Source of the DNA: Microglena sp. YARC
Lineage: Eukaryota; Chlorophyta; Chlorophyceae; Chlamydomonadales; Chlamydomonadaceae
NCBI GenBank assembly: GCA_022414725.1
Contig: CM039466.1
Span: forward strand, 38,614,175-38,678,174
Reading direction: 5' to 3'
DNA length: 64,000 nucleotides
Part shown: positions 54,801 to 64,000 of the stretch, piece after piece
Position numbering within the stretch: the first letter of the stretch is position 1
Layout of the letters: every line of letters begins with the position of its first letter
The notes under the pieces: model-generated
What the model was told of the DNA's origin: nothing
Databases searched by the model: none
The model's input: only the letters and a program-made list of their open reading frames with translations
Position numbers and translations under genes: made by a program

Positions 54801-55454
54801 TACTCTGTATTATTGTTAACTGACCCAAACTCACTGGTGGTGAAGATGGAAGCGGTACATTGTGTAGCATCTCCTCTGCCTTGTGGTTGTACTGCTGCAT
54901 GACCTGCACATGGTGGGTGGGTGGGGGGGTGGGGGGGGGGGGGGGGAAGGAAAACACAAAAGAAACACCGAATAAACATAAACAAAACATAAACACGAAC
55001 ATGAACATACAGATATCAGGTGGATGTAGATGAAGATGAACATAAAAACATTAACATACATTAATAATAAAATAAAACGACAAACGTAAAAACATAAACA
55101 TGAACATAATCATAAACATAAACATATCAGGTGGTTGTAGATGAAGATAAACATAAAAATATGAACATAAAATAATATTAAAATAAAAAGACAAGCGTAA
55201 AAACATAAACATGAACATAAACATAAACTTATCATGTAGATGTAGATGAAGATGAACATAAAAACATTAACATAAAAAGGTAAGCATTAAAACATAATCA
55301 TGAACATAAACATATCAGGTGGATGTAATTGAAGATGAAGATGCAGAATTGCAATTCAAAATTCAAACATAGGCATGCATTTACATGTAATGTGCATCTA
55401 CTGTACATATGTGAATTCAAATTCAGATGTAGCTCTAATTGAAAGGTGTAGGGG

Positions 55455-55485
<31 letters not shown>

Positions 55486-57140
55486 ATATAATGTAAGATT
55501 TGAATAATATAAAACCATATTTGATATAATTGAAAAAACAAACAACATATTTATCACCAATACAATTATCTGAACATCCACACTACACAGATACAAACAG
55601 ATACCAGATGCAACCACTTAAACAGATACAGACAGATACCACATACAAACACACACTCAGAAACAAACAGATGCCAGATGCAACCACTTAAACAGATACA
55701 GACAGATACCACATACAAACACACACTCAGATACAAACAGATACCAGATGCAACCACTTAAACAGATACAGACAGATACCACATACAAACACACACTCAG
55801 ATACAAACAAGGACCAGATGCAACCACTTAAACAGATACAGACAGATACCACATACAAACACACACTCAGATACAAACAGATGCCAGATGCAACCACTTA
55901 AACAGATTCAGACAGATACCACATACAAACACACACTCAGGTACAAACAGATACCAGATGCAACCACTTAAACAGATACAGACAGATACCACATACAAAC
56001 ACACACTCAGATACAAACAGATACCAGATGCAACCACTTAAACGGATACAGACAGATACCACATACAAACACACATTCAGATACAAACAAGGACCAGATG
56101 CAACCACATAAACAGATACAGACAGATACCACATACAAACACACACTCAGATACAAACAATGACCAGATGCAACCACTTAAACAGATACAGACAGATACC
56201 ATATACAAACACACACTCAGATGCAAACAGATGCCAGATACAACCACTTAAACAGATACAGACAGATACCACATACAAACACACACTCAGATACAAAAAG
56301 ATGCCAGATGCAACCAAGCATGTCCAGATGGTATCACAGGGTATGTATTACATGCTTGAATTACCTGATAGATCACGTATGTAATAGATATCCCGTGTGC
56401 ATCAGTTATATATTCTGTATGAATTTTATGTTTGGATCACCCAATAGACATCCCGTTTGTATTAGATATTCTGTATGTATTAGCTGTTCTGTATGTTATC
56501 ATGTATTAGATATTCTGTATGCATGAGATGTTCTGAATGTTATTAGATGTTCCGTTTGTTATTATGTATTAGATGTTCTGTATGTATTAGATGTTCTGTA
56601 TGTTGTGCACGTCTTAGATATTCTGTATGTATGAGACGTTCTGTATGTTATTAGATGTTCCGTATGTTATTATGTATTAGATGTTCTGTATGTATTAGAT
56701 GTTCTGTCTGTTATGAGATGTTCTGTATGTTGTGCACGTCTAAGATATTCTGTATGTATGAGATGTTCTGTATGTTATTAAGTATTGCTTGTTCTGCATG
56801 TATTATATATTTGAATCACCTGATAGATGTCACATATGTATTGGATGTGCTGTAAATATTAGATGTTCGGATCACCTGATAGATATCCCGTATGTATTGG
56901 ATGTGCTGTAAATATTATATGTTTGGATCACCTGATAGATATCCCGTATGTAGTGGATGTATGAATCACCTGATAGATATCCCTTATGGATGCAACCTCC
57001 TTGTTGCTTAGGTTTGAGAGTAGCTCCTTACACCTGGGAAGGGTGTGTTGCTGAGGCTCCTGCTTTACCTCTTGTACCGCAAGTACTGTTTGTACAGCAA
57101 ATACAAGCAATGCCATTAACATGGATGTTAACAAGCCCAT
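51809..57140 (-). CDS. Unidentified multi-exon gene, first four exons
   Basis: Four phase-matched minus-strand exons: E1 56970-57140 (57 codons from ATG), E2 54835-54903 (23), E3 52550-52633 (28) and E4 51809-51885 (25 codons plus 2 nt). All have GT-AG borders; E1 to E4 joins are phase 0. E1 starts MGLLTSMLMALLVFAVQTVL, a hydrophobic signal-peptide-like stretch, followed by a charged part with CKELLSNLSNKEVASIRDIY. E2 is VMQQYNHKAEEMLHNVPLPS. E3 is TDPTRKRSKTGSGVEMMLRS, and E4 is rich in Gly/Ser/Lys. The basic KRSK patch would also fit a nuclear protein, so secretion is not certain. The gene may continue into the exons at 49.3 and 45.2 kb. Family not recognised. E1's donor region is repeated downstream in its intron (56360-56969). 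Confidence 0.45.
51890..52545. repeat. 40-bp tandem repeat (GGATATCCATAACGGATAGG)
   Basis: 52073-52430 holds about nine almost perfect copies of CCATAACGGATAGGATATGT plus ATCTATACCAAGTAGGATAT. The outer parts have shorter CCATAAAAGTAGGATAT units. It fills the intron between E3 and E4. Confidence 0.92.
52695..52722. repeat. Poly-G tract
   Basis: About 25 Gs, followed by TAGGGTTTTAGGG. Confidence 0.85.
52780..53290. repeat. About 97-bp tandem repeat (CACCAATGGAGACTGGTC)
   Basis: Five units with GCTTCCCTAATAGCACCAAT, CTTTAGTAGAGGAACACCCC and ACTCCCATGTGGGCTGGT, over 95 percent alike by eye. Confidence 0.92.
53320..53670. repeat. A/T-rich TATACTAT low complexity
   Basis: Irregular TATACTATTA words with no coding potential. 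Confidence 0.7.
54080..54300 (+). CDS. Possible small zinc-finger-like ORF, frame-broken
   Basis: The plus strand reads MKKKSKVRARAGAEA near 54088. Later it reads TTCNICNAVVQCPP and, after a one-base shift in a C7 run (54234-54241), SIKANLKSHQASKQCMAAK and a stop at 54299. CxxC...H...C spacing suggests a small zinc-binding protein. The pieces are in different frames here, so this is tentative. Confidence 0.25.
54960..55440. repeat. AACATAAACATGAACATAAA repeats
   Basis: A/T-rich units including ATATCAGGTGGATGTAGATG, AAGATGAACATAAAAACAT and ACATAAACATGAACATAA, followed by poly-G at 55456-55484. Confidence 0.8.
55585..56330. repeat. About 78-bp tandem repeat (CAGATGCAACCACTTAAACA)
   Basis: About nine units with ACCAGATGCAACCACTTAAA, CAGATACAGACAGATACCAC and ATACAAACACACACTCAGAT, 95 percent or more alike. 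It lies in the E1-E2 intron. Confidence 0.93.
56360..56969 (-). repeat. Donor-edge copies of exon 56970-57140
   Basis: The exon end and donor (minus GATATCTATCAG/GTGATTC) recur in at least five diverged copies downstream (near 56360, 56430, 56815, 56870 and 56928), mixed with ATTAGATGTTCTGTATGT repeats. Confidence 0.65.
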
Positions 57141-57144
57141 GGTG

Positions 57145-58490
57145 AATTGAAGGGAATGTTAGGCTGGGAAAATTGATATCTATGGGATTTGGAGGAAAAT
57201 ATGGCATGGAAGGCTATAAATAAATAAAGCTGAGGATGCTAAGGAAGCTGGAGGAAAGGAGGAGAGGAATTTGTGACCGCATGTGATTGTATGGCAAGTA
57301 GGATGACACTAGGAATCCAAAGATGTGTCATAAAACATTGCTCATGCTGTGCATTCTCCAAGACCTGTGGAGCCCATGCTTAAAATGGAACTAGAATGGT
57401 GGTGGTCCCAGTATTGAGTCCAGTACGGCAACATGGTAGTGTAACCATCAGGTCAATGTAGCTGCCATCTGCTCTAATTAAGTGACTGGACTTGTTTCAG
57501 ATCATCGTTTCAGATCGATCCGAGGGATTTGAGAAATCATCGAAATGGCGAGAGAAGGAGGCGGAACCGAAGCAAGAGGATGAGTTCGGATCGAATGACT
57601 GTTGGTTTCATCAAAACCAACACACACATCAATGTTGGGTCGGTCGGATCCTCATGGGCCATGGGCCACCCTGTTGGCCGATGTTCCCCGCTCCTAGTAC
57701 GACACACCTCTATACAAACTCGAAACGATGCATTGGCAAGCTCGGCTTAGAGAAGCATTATTCACCATCGGATGGCGAGCAGCCATCATCCCATCCCCAG
57801 CGATCTAGATTGGGCTTTCTAGTTGACAGGCAGAAGCCATCGGGCCTGGAATTCCACCCCGTCCAACTTCGCAGCGCACTCCAGACGGCATGGTAAGCTT
57901 GGCCCGTAAGATTTTTGGTTAACGTTAGGGCAGTAAGAGTTTGAGTTTACTTTTGTCGCCAGAATTATAGTGTACATTACATAACAATTGTCAGAGGCAG
58001 ACCAGTGTTGAACCTAGACAAGCCCACACCACATAGCCCACACCACATAGCAAATATGCTTATAGCCATGCTTATAAGACGCAAGGTGCCCTGGGTCCCA
58101 TTATCTGAGTCAGGCAGTCTCTCTCTTCCTTCTCACCCCTCTCACAAGGTGTAACATATGTTACACATGTGTGCGTGCGTGTGTACATCAGGCTCATAGG
58201 GCGTGGCAGAACAATACAACTAACTAATTCATGCAATGTGTGTTTTGGTGTGTGTGTGTTTGTGCGAGTGTGTATATTGAAGAGTATATCAGGCGCGTGC
58301 CGTGTGGCAGTACGATACAACAAATTCATGCAGGGCAAAGCTCTGGTAGCCTCTGACTTGTTTCTTATCCACAGTGTGGTCTTAGCCGACCTTGAAGCTA
58401 TACCCCCTTGTTTCCTTATTTCTTTCCTTCCTGTGGGTTTCTATTGAAGCTGTACCCCCTTATTTCTTTATATCTTTCCTTCCTGTGGGT
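57145..58490. other. Probable intergenic region between divergent genes
   Basis: Lies between the ATG of the minus-strand gene (57140) and the plus-strand SPF30-like exons. An open plus frame at 57492-57896 has no recognisable domain. A short AATATACACACTCGCACAAA-type (GT) stretch lies at 58160-58270. The start codon of the SPF30-like gene may be hidden here. Confidence 0.45.
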
Positions 58491-58495
58491 TTTTC

Positions 58496-59868
58496 ATCCA
58501 GCCAGCCAGCCAGTCAGCCAATCAGTAAATCAGACAGTTAGCCAGCAAGTCAGTCAGTCAATGAGTCAGTTAGACAGTCAGTCAGTCAGTCAGTCAGTCA
58601 GACAGACAGACAGACAGTCAGAAAGTCAAACAGAAAGTCAAACAGTCAGTCAGTCACTCAGTCAGTCAGTCAGTGAGAGAGTCAACCAGTCAGCCAGTCA
58701 CTCAGTCAGGCAATCAGTCAGTCAGTCAGTCAGTCAGTCAGTCAATCAGTCAGTCAGTGAGTCAAATAGTCATTCAATCAGTCAGTTAATCAGTCAGCCA
58801 GCCAGATAATTAGTCAGTCAATTAAACAATCAGTCAGTCAATTAGACAGTCAATCAGTCAATCAATTAGACAATCTGTCAGTCAGTCAATCATTCAATCA
58901 GTCAGTCAGTCAGTCAGACAATCAGCAAGTCATCCAGCCAGATAGTCAGCCAGTCAGTCAATCAGTCAGCAAGTCAGTCAATCAGTCATTTAAACAGTCA
59001 GTGAGTCAGTCAATCAGTCACCAAGTCAGTCAATCAGTCATTTAAACAGTCAGGAGTCAGTCAATCAGTCAGCAAGTCAGTCAATCAGTCATATAAACAG
59101 TCAGCAAATCAGTAAATCAGTCAGCAAGTCAGTCAATCAGTCATTCAATCAGTCAGTCAGTCGATCAGATAGTCAGCCAGTCAACCAGACAATTGGCCAG
59201 TCATCCAACCAGTTAGTCAGTCAGTCAGTCAATCAGTCAGCCAGGCAGTCAGTTGGTCAATCAGCCAGTCAGTCAATTAGTCAGTCAGTCAGTCAACCTT
59301 TCAGTCAGTCAGTTAGTCAGTCAGTCATTCAGTCAGTCAATCAGTCTGTTAGCCAGTCAGTCAATCAGTAAATCAGCCAGCCAGTCAGTCAGACAGTCAG
59401 TCAAATCAGTCAGTCAGTCAGTCAATCAGTCAGCCAGCCAGCCAGTCAGTCAGTCAGTCAGTCAGTCAGTCGGTCAATCAGTCAGCCAGTCTGTCAGCCA
59501 GCCAGTCAGTCAGACAGTCGGTCAAATCAGTCAGTCAGTCAGTCAATCAGTCAGCCAGTCAGTCAGTCAGTCAGAGTCAGACAGACAATCAGCCATGCAT
59601 CCAGCCAGTTAGTCAGTCAGCTGGTCAGTAAATCAGTCATTCAGTCAGTCAGTCAGTCAGTCAGAGTCAGACAGACAATCAGCCAGTTAGTCAGTCAGCT
59701 GGTCAGTAAATCAGTCAGTCAGTCAGTCAGTCAGTCAGCCAGTCAGTCAGTCAGTCAGTCAGCCAGTCAGTCAGTCAGTCAGTCAGCCAGTCAGTCAGCC
59801 AGTCAGTCAGTCAGTCAGTCAGTCGATCAGTCAGTCAGTCAGTCAGTCGATCAGTCAGTCAGTCAGTG
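58496..59868. repeat. (CAGT)n microsatellite, about 1.4 kb
   Basis: Almost pure CAGT/CAAT/CAGA tetranucleotides with a weak higher-order structure. The Ser/Gln/Val frames are artefacts. Confidence 0.97.
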
Positions 59869-59953
59869 AAAAAGTATGCGTATTATATAATGTTGGATCA
59901 TGTATTATTTAAATGCTGTGTCCCTCCCTTACTCTCCTCTCTGTCTTAACCAG

Positions 59954-61640
59954 GGGAAGGAGCTCCAAAGTGCTATTGTCCTTGCCAAGGAACATATACA
60001 GAATATCGATACGGCCCTAGTCTATCGCCACAGTCGAATCCCAAACTTCCTCACACTATTTTTGGCGGAGCCCCCCCTTCTGGGGGGCTGGAGCCCCCAG
60101 TGTAAGCCATTTGTCCGTCCGTCCATCTGACCGTGATGAAGCCCGACACGTCAGCCAATGGCCTCGAAACTAACTCGCTTCCGTTGCCACCTGTCGCTCC
60201 CTCGCGATCACTCTCCGCCATTTTTTAGCGTTGCAGGCGACGCTGCATCAAACCTGTCCTCTCTGTCTTACCCAGGAGGAGGAGCTACGAAGTCACAGCT
60301 TTTATTTATTTAATGCCAGAGTTTAAATTGTAATTTAATTAGCTCATTTAATTTGAACTGTAAGCCTGTCCCTCCCCAGATTTTCTTTCTCTCTGCCTCA
60401 CCCAGGAGGAGGAGCTCCAAAGTGCTATTGCCCTTGACAAGGAACAGATATGGGAAATTGGCACGCCCCTGGTCTATTGCCACAGTTGAATTCCAAGCCT
60501 CCTCACATTTTCTTTAACTGTATCCCACCCAGGAGGAGGAGCTCCAAAGTGCTATTGCCCTTTACAAGGAACAACTAGAGGAAATTGACGTGGCCCTGGC
60601 TGATGATCCAGACAATGAAGAGTTGCTGACGGTGCGAGGTCTTGCACATGAATTTGAATATGGTGGTGATGATAATGATGTGGATGATGATTTGATGAAT
60701 ATGGTGGTGATAGTAATGATGAGGATGAGGATGAATTGAAAAGTGTGTTGTACGTATGTTACAGTCCAGGGATAGCAAAGTGCTATTGCCGTCTACAAGG
60801 AACAGATGGGGGGGTTTGAAGCGGTGTTGGGTGATGATGCAGACAATGAAAAGTTGCAGACGGGGAGAAGCCTTGCACATGAATTGATGCATTTAAATGT
60901 GTGTCGTACGCATGTTACAGTCCAGGGGTAGCACAGTGCTATTGACGTTTACAAGATACAGATAGTGGAGTTTGATGCAGCGTTTGCTGATGAAAGCAAC
61001 CCTAAACCCTAAACCCAGGCCATGAGGAGTTGCAAACGGTGAGAGATCATGCACATGAATTGACTAATTGAAAAGTGTGTAGTGTGTATTTTATAGTCCA
61101 GGGGTAGCAAAGTGTTATTGCCGTCTACAAGGAACAGATGGGGGATTTTGATGCGGCATTGGGTGATGATGCAGACAAAGGAGAGTTGCTGACGGTGAGA
61201 GGTCATGCACATGAATTGATGAATTGAAAAGTGTGTTGTTTGTGTGTTACAGTCCAGGGGTGGCGAGGTGCTCATGCCGTTTACAAGATACAGATAGTGA
61301 AAATTGACTGAGCGTTTGCTGATGATAGTAACCCTTCACCCTAAACCTAGGCCATGAGGAGTTGCAAACAGTGAAAGGTCATGCACATGAATTGATGAAT
61401 TGAAAAGTGAGTAGTACGTATGTTACAGTCCAGGGGTAGCAAAGTGCGATTGCCGTCTACCAGGAACAGAAGGGGGAGTTTGACGCGGCGTTCGGTGATG
61501 ATGCAGACAATGAAGAGTTTCTGACGGTGCAAGGTCATGCACATGAATTGATGGATCGAAAAGTGTGTTGTATTTATTTTACAGTCCAGGGGTATCAAAG
61601 TGTCGTTGCCGACTACAAGGAGCAGATGGGGGAAATTGGC
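59954..61640 (+). repeat. Tandemly duplicated exons of the SPF30-like gene
   Basis: Copies of the first helix exon: 59954 (GKELQSAIVLAKEHI), 60266 (EEELRS, truncated), 60406 (EEELQSAIALDKEQI, ends in a stop) and 60533-60631 (intact). Then six units of about 165 bp have a different acceptor edge (CCAGGGGTAG/CAAAGTGCT): 60776-60862, 60932, 61108-61194, about 61266, 61440-61526 and about 61596. The copies at 61108 and 61440 keep a 29-codon open frame (QSVIAVYKEQMGDFDAALGD and QSAIAVYQEQKGEFDAAFGD), acceptor, GTGAGA or GTGCAA donor, and 0/0 phase. The copy at 60776 has lost its donor (GG for GT). The copies at 60932 and 61266 contain CCCTAAACCC-type insertions. Confidence 0.75.
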
Positions 61641-63237
61641 ACGACCCTGCAAATTTACCCCGCCACACACACCCCACACCCATCTACCCCACGCAAATAA
61701 CCCCCCCACATATATCCTGCCACCCCCAGGTTCGCAAGGAACTGAATGATGCTCTGACAGAGACAGCTCTGACATGAACTGAATGATGCTCCGACAGAGA
61801 CAGCTGCATGGCTTGAGCGACCATCTATTCCCTCCACACATATAACATTCACGCACATCCAACCCTCAAACAAATCTACCCCCACCACACACACCCCCAC
61901 CCCCACCTATCTCCTGCCACCCCCAGGTCCGCAAGGAACTGAATGATGCTCTGACAGAGACAGCTGCGGTGGTGGAGGAGAGTTTCAAGACATCAACAGA
62001 GGCACCAGAACCAGATGGTTTGAATGCTGCCGAAGGTTTGACTTCTGCTGCTGCCGATGCCGATGCCGAGGGTTTGACTGCTGCCGATGCAGCTGCCGAA
62101 GGTTTGACTGCTGCTGATGCAGCTGCCAAAGGTTTGTCTGCTGCCTATACTGCTGCCTTGGGTTTGACTGCTGCTGATGCAGCTGAAGGTTTGACTGCTG
62201 CCTATACTGCTGCCTTGGGTTTGACTGCTGCTGATGCAGCTGCCGAAGGTTTGTCTGCTGCCGATGCTGCCGAAGGTTTGACTGCTGCCTATACTGCTGC
62301 CTTGGGTTTGACTGCTGCTGATGCAGCTGAAGGTTTGACTGCTGCCGCTGCCGATGCCGAAGGTTTTACTGCTGCCTATACTGCTGCCTTGGATTTGACT
62401 GCTGCCAATGCAGCTGCCGAAGGTTTATCTGATGCCGATGCTGCCGATGGTTTGACTGCTGCTGATGCTACCAACGGTTTGTCTGCTACCATTGCAGGTG
62501 CCGAAGGTTTGTCTGCTGCCGATGCGGCTGCCTCGGGCTTGATGGCTGCGGCTGCGGCGGCTGACGCTGCAACAGCGGCCTGCCTCCGTGAGGATAGTTA
62601 CGAGCTCCAGGCGGAGGGTGAGGGGCCTAGCAAGCTGCCTAGGTTGACCATCACTGGAAAGCATGCGTTAGAGCAAGATGCAGAGGTAGGCGCAGGAGAA
62701 GTACAGTGGTTATAAAGTTTGTATGGTTATATACGAGTGCATATCAGGATTGTGCCTCTACCACCACCACAACCACCACCACAACCACCACCACCACCGG
62801 GGAAGGTTCAGGCAGGAAATGCAGCCTGCCTTCGTGTGGGTGGTTACGAGCTCCGGGCGGAGGGTGGGGGGCCTAGCAAGCTGCCTAGGCTGACCATCAC
62901 TGGCAAGCATGCGCTAGAGCAAGACGCAGAGGGAGGCGCAGTGAAAGAACAATGGTTTTTAAGGATGTTTGGTTATATATGTGTGCATATCAGGATTGTG
63001 CCACTACCACTACCTCCACCACCACCACCACCACCACAACCACCACAACCACAACCACCACTGGGGAAGGTTCAGGCAGGAACTGCAGCCTGCCTTCATG
63101 TTGGTGTTTACGAACTCCAGGCGGAGGGTGGGGGGCCTAGCAAGCTGCCTAGGCTGACCATCACTGGCAAGCATGCGCTAGAGCAAGATGCTGAGGGAGG
63201 CGCAGGAAAAGGACAGGAAGAGGTGTATGTAGGGAAC
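59954..63237 (+). CDS. SPF30/SMNDC1-like splicing factor, N-terminal exons (gene continues)
   Basis: SPF30-type proteins are spliceosome assembly factors with an N-terminal helical region and a Tudor domain. Exon 60533-60631 (CCCAG acceptor, GTGCGA donor, phase 0/0) encodes EEELQSAIALYKEQLEEIDV and ALADDPDNEELLT. Exon 61927-62685 continues VRKELNDALTETAAVVEESF, the order and spacing of the family's xYKxQLxxVxxxLxxDPxNxExxxxxKELxExxxLTxxxx start. The latter exon then has a long Ala-rich repeat (GLTAADAAAEGLSAADAA type) and ends ACLREDSYELQAEGEGPSKL, PRLTITGKHALEQDAE/GTAGGC. Two further copies of the last 45 residues follow (about 62806-62935 and 63070-63200). No Tudor domain is visible before the window ends. 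Family identity rests on about 50 residues. Confidence 0.58.
60057..60255 (+). mobile_element. Dispersed repeat (GGCGGAGCCCCC...GCGACGCTGCAT), copy inside exon array
   Basis: TTTTTGGCGGAGCCCCCCCT through AGGCGACGCTGCATCAAAC, matching 18706-18947. It interrupts the region after the first exon copy. Confidence 0.7.
61730..61777 (+). pseudogene. Truncated copy of the VRKELNDALTETA exon start
   Basis: CCCCCAG acceptor followed by VRKELNDALTETALT and a stop. The intact version, with the same acceptor context (CACCCCCAGGTCCGC), begins at 61927. Confidence 0.7.
62719..63237 (+). repeat. Two extra copies of the LTITGKHALEQDAE exon end
   Basis: Units of about 250 bp: CCACCACCA microsatellite, GGGGAAGGTTCAG, then an exon copy encoding AACLRVG(G/V)YELxAEGGGPSK and LPRLTITGKHALEQDAEGGA. 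The whole 189-codon stretch is open in the frame of exon 61927-62685, with a single stop (62713) before it. Retained reading or alternative exons are both possible. Confidence 0.65.
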
Positions 63238-63405
63238 GGCAAAATGATACCATATGATATCATGGCATCATATGATATCATATGATGACGGCAGTCTGAC
63301 TAGGCTAAAGTTACCATTTATATACAGTATCATATGATGCACTTTGTATGATATCATATGATATCATTCTCGCCTTTGGTCAACATCATATGATATGCCC
63401 GTCCC
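63232..63405. mobile_element. Palindromic ATCATATGAT-family MITE
   Basis: Begins GGGAACGGCAAAATGATACC after TA, contains ATCATATGATATCATATGAT and ACGGCAGTCTGACTAGGC, and ends CATATGATATGCCCGTCCC (followed by TG, not TA). It lies directly behind the last recognisable exon copy. Confidence 0.75.
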
Positions 63406-63489
63406 TGGGTATATGGGGGGGCAGGGGGGGCACAGGAGAATGTGGTATAAGAAAGGCCAGTGGTGGCACAGACCCCACACAGTTGGCTA

Positions 63490-64000
63490 CCCCTGGACTG
63501 TAGCATGGACAAGCCTCACACACCCCATACGCCCCATATGCCCCATACACACCATATGCCCCGGACACACCATACACACCATACGCCCCCCACCCACCCT
63601 ACGCCCCATACACACCATACGCCCCATACACACCATATGCCCCGGACACACCATACACACCACACACACCATACACACCACACACACCCTACGCCCCATA
63701 CACACCATACGCCCCATACACACCATATGCCCCGGACACACCATACACACCACACACACCATACACACCACACACACCCTACGCCCCATACACACCATAC
63801 GCCCCATACACACCATATGCCCTGGCAACACCATACACACCACACACACCATACGCCCCATACACACCATACGCCCCATACACACCATACGCCCCATACA
63901 CACCATATGCCCTGGCAACACCATACACACCACACACACCATACGCCCCATACACACCATACGCCCGAGACACTCCACACCCCGGACACGCCATACAGAC
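63490..64000. repeat. CCATACACACCATACGCCC minisatellite, to window end
   Basis: Shuffled ACACCATACGCCCCAT, CCATATGCCCCGGACA and CCACACACA units with a higher-order repeat of about 125 bp. The Val/Cys/Tyr/Gly minus frames are artefacts. A reverse TACAGTCCAGGGGTAGC word sits just before it (63487-63503). Confidence 0.9.

Noticed and set aside
57492..57896. 134-residue ORF, including a THINVGS stretch recalling translation GTPases
   Set aside because: The resemblance is six or seven residues in another frame, and the GHVDHGKT P-loop is absent.
58408..59612. Ser/Gln/Val frames of 119-133 residues
   Set aside because: Translation of (CAGT)n repeats.
61969..62715. Ala-rich frame as pure satellite artefact
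   Set aside because: Unlike the other arrays it begins in frame with the conserved VRKELND exon and ends in a conserved duplicated exon end, so it was kept as coding.

Overview
This window looks like repeat-rich nuclear DNA of a chlorophycean green alga (Chlamydomonadales-like). The strongest evidence is an intron-containing, nucleus-encoded COX2B gene (7492-11670, minus strand). This is the C-terminal, CuA-carrying half of a split cytochrome c oxidase subunit 2, an arrangement known from Chlamydomonas, Volvox and relatives. TTTAGGG-type words, very long introns and heavy micro- and minisatellite content fit that setting. Many one-base frame breaks in homopolymers, and a run of exactly 1000 Ns (38065-39064), point to an imperfectly polished long-read scaffold. 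Absolute reading frames should therefore be treated with care.

Genes. (1) COX2B, four exons including a 13-nt microexon. (2) The terminal exon of an unidentified gene immediately upstream on the same strand (11944-12132). (3) A large minus-strand gene (about 13474-28663) assembled here from seven phase-compatible exons. It encodes an R3H-SUZ domain protein with a Gly/Arg/Ser-rich middle and a Pro/Met/Gln/Tyr-rich tail. (4) Several minus-strand exons of one or more unidentified genes between about 39.9 and 57.1 kb. (5) A plus-strand gene at about 59.95-63.24 kb whose first exons match the N-terminal helix of SPF30/SMNDC1-type splicing factors; it continues past an Ala-rich repeat exon and probably beyond the window.

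The most unusual property is shared by almost every recognisable exon. The neighbouring introns are filled with tandem copies of the exon's own edges: the acceptor plus exon start on the upstream side, and the exon end plus donor on the downstream side. In several cases whole exons are duplicated with splice sites and phases intact. I see this around COX2B exon 4, R3H-SUZ exons 4 to 7, exons at 39.9, 45.2, 49.3 and 57.0 kb, and in the SPF30-like exon array.

Mobile elements. There are three hAT-like non-autonomous DNA-element families with 8-bp target duplications; a palindromic ATCATATGAT family flanked by TA; a tRNA-derived SINE family (about eight copies); a dead LINE reverse transcriptase carrying both a SINE (14-bp target duplication) and a hAT element; a decayed gag-only LTR element (about 30.6-35.3 kb); and several other dispersed repeats. 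The rest is simple sequence: (GT)n, (GA)n, (CAGT)n, (AAT)n, CAT/CAC-rich, poly-C and poly-G tracts. These create most of the long but meaningless open frames. I see no rRNA, CRISPR array or bacterial-type operon.
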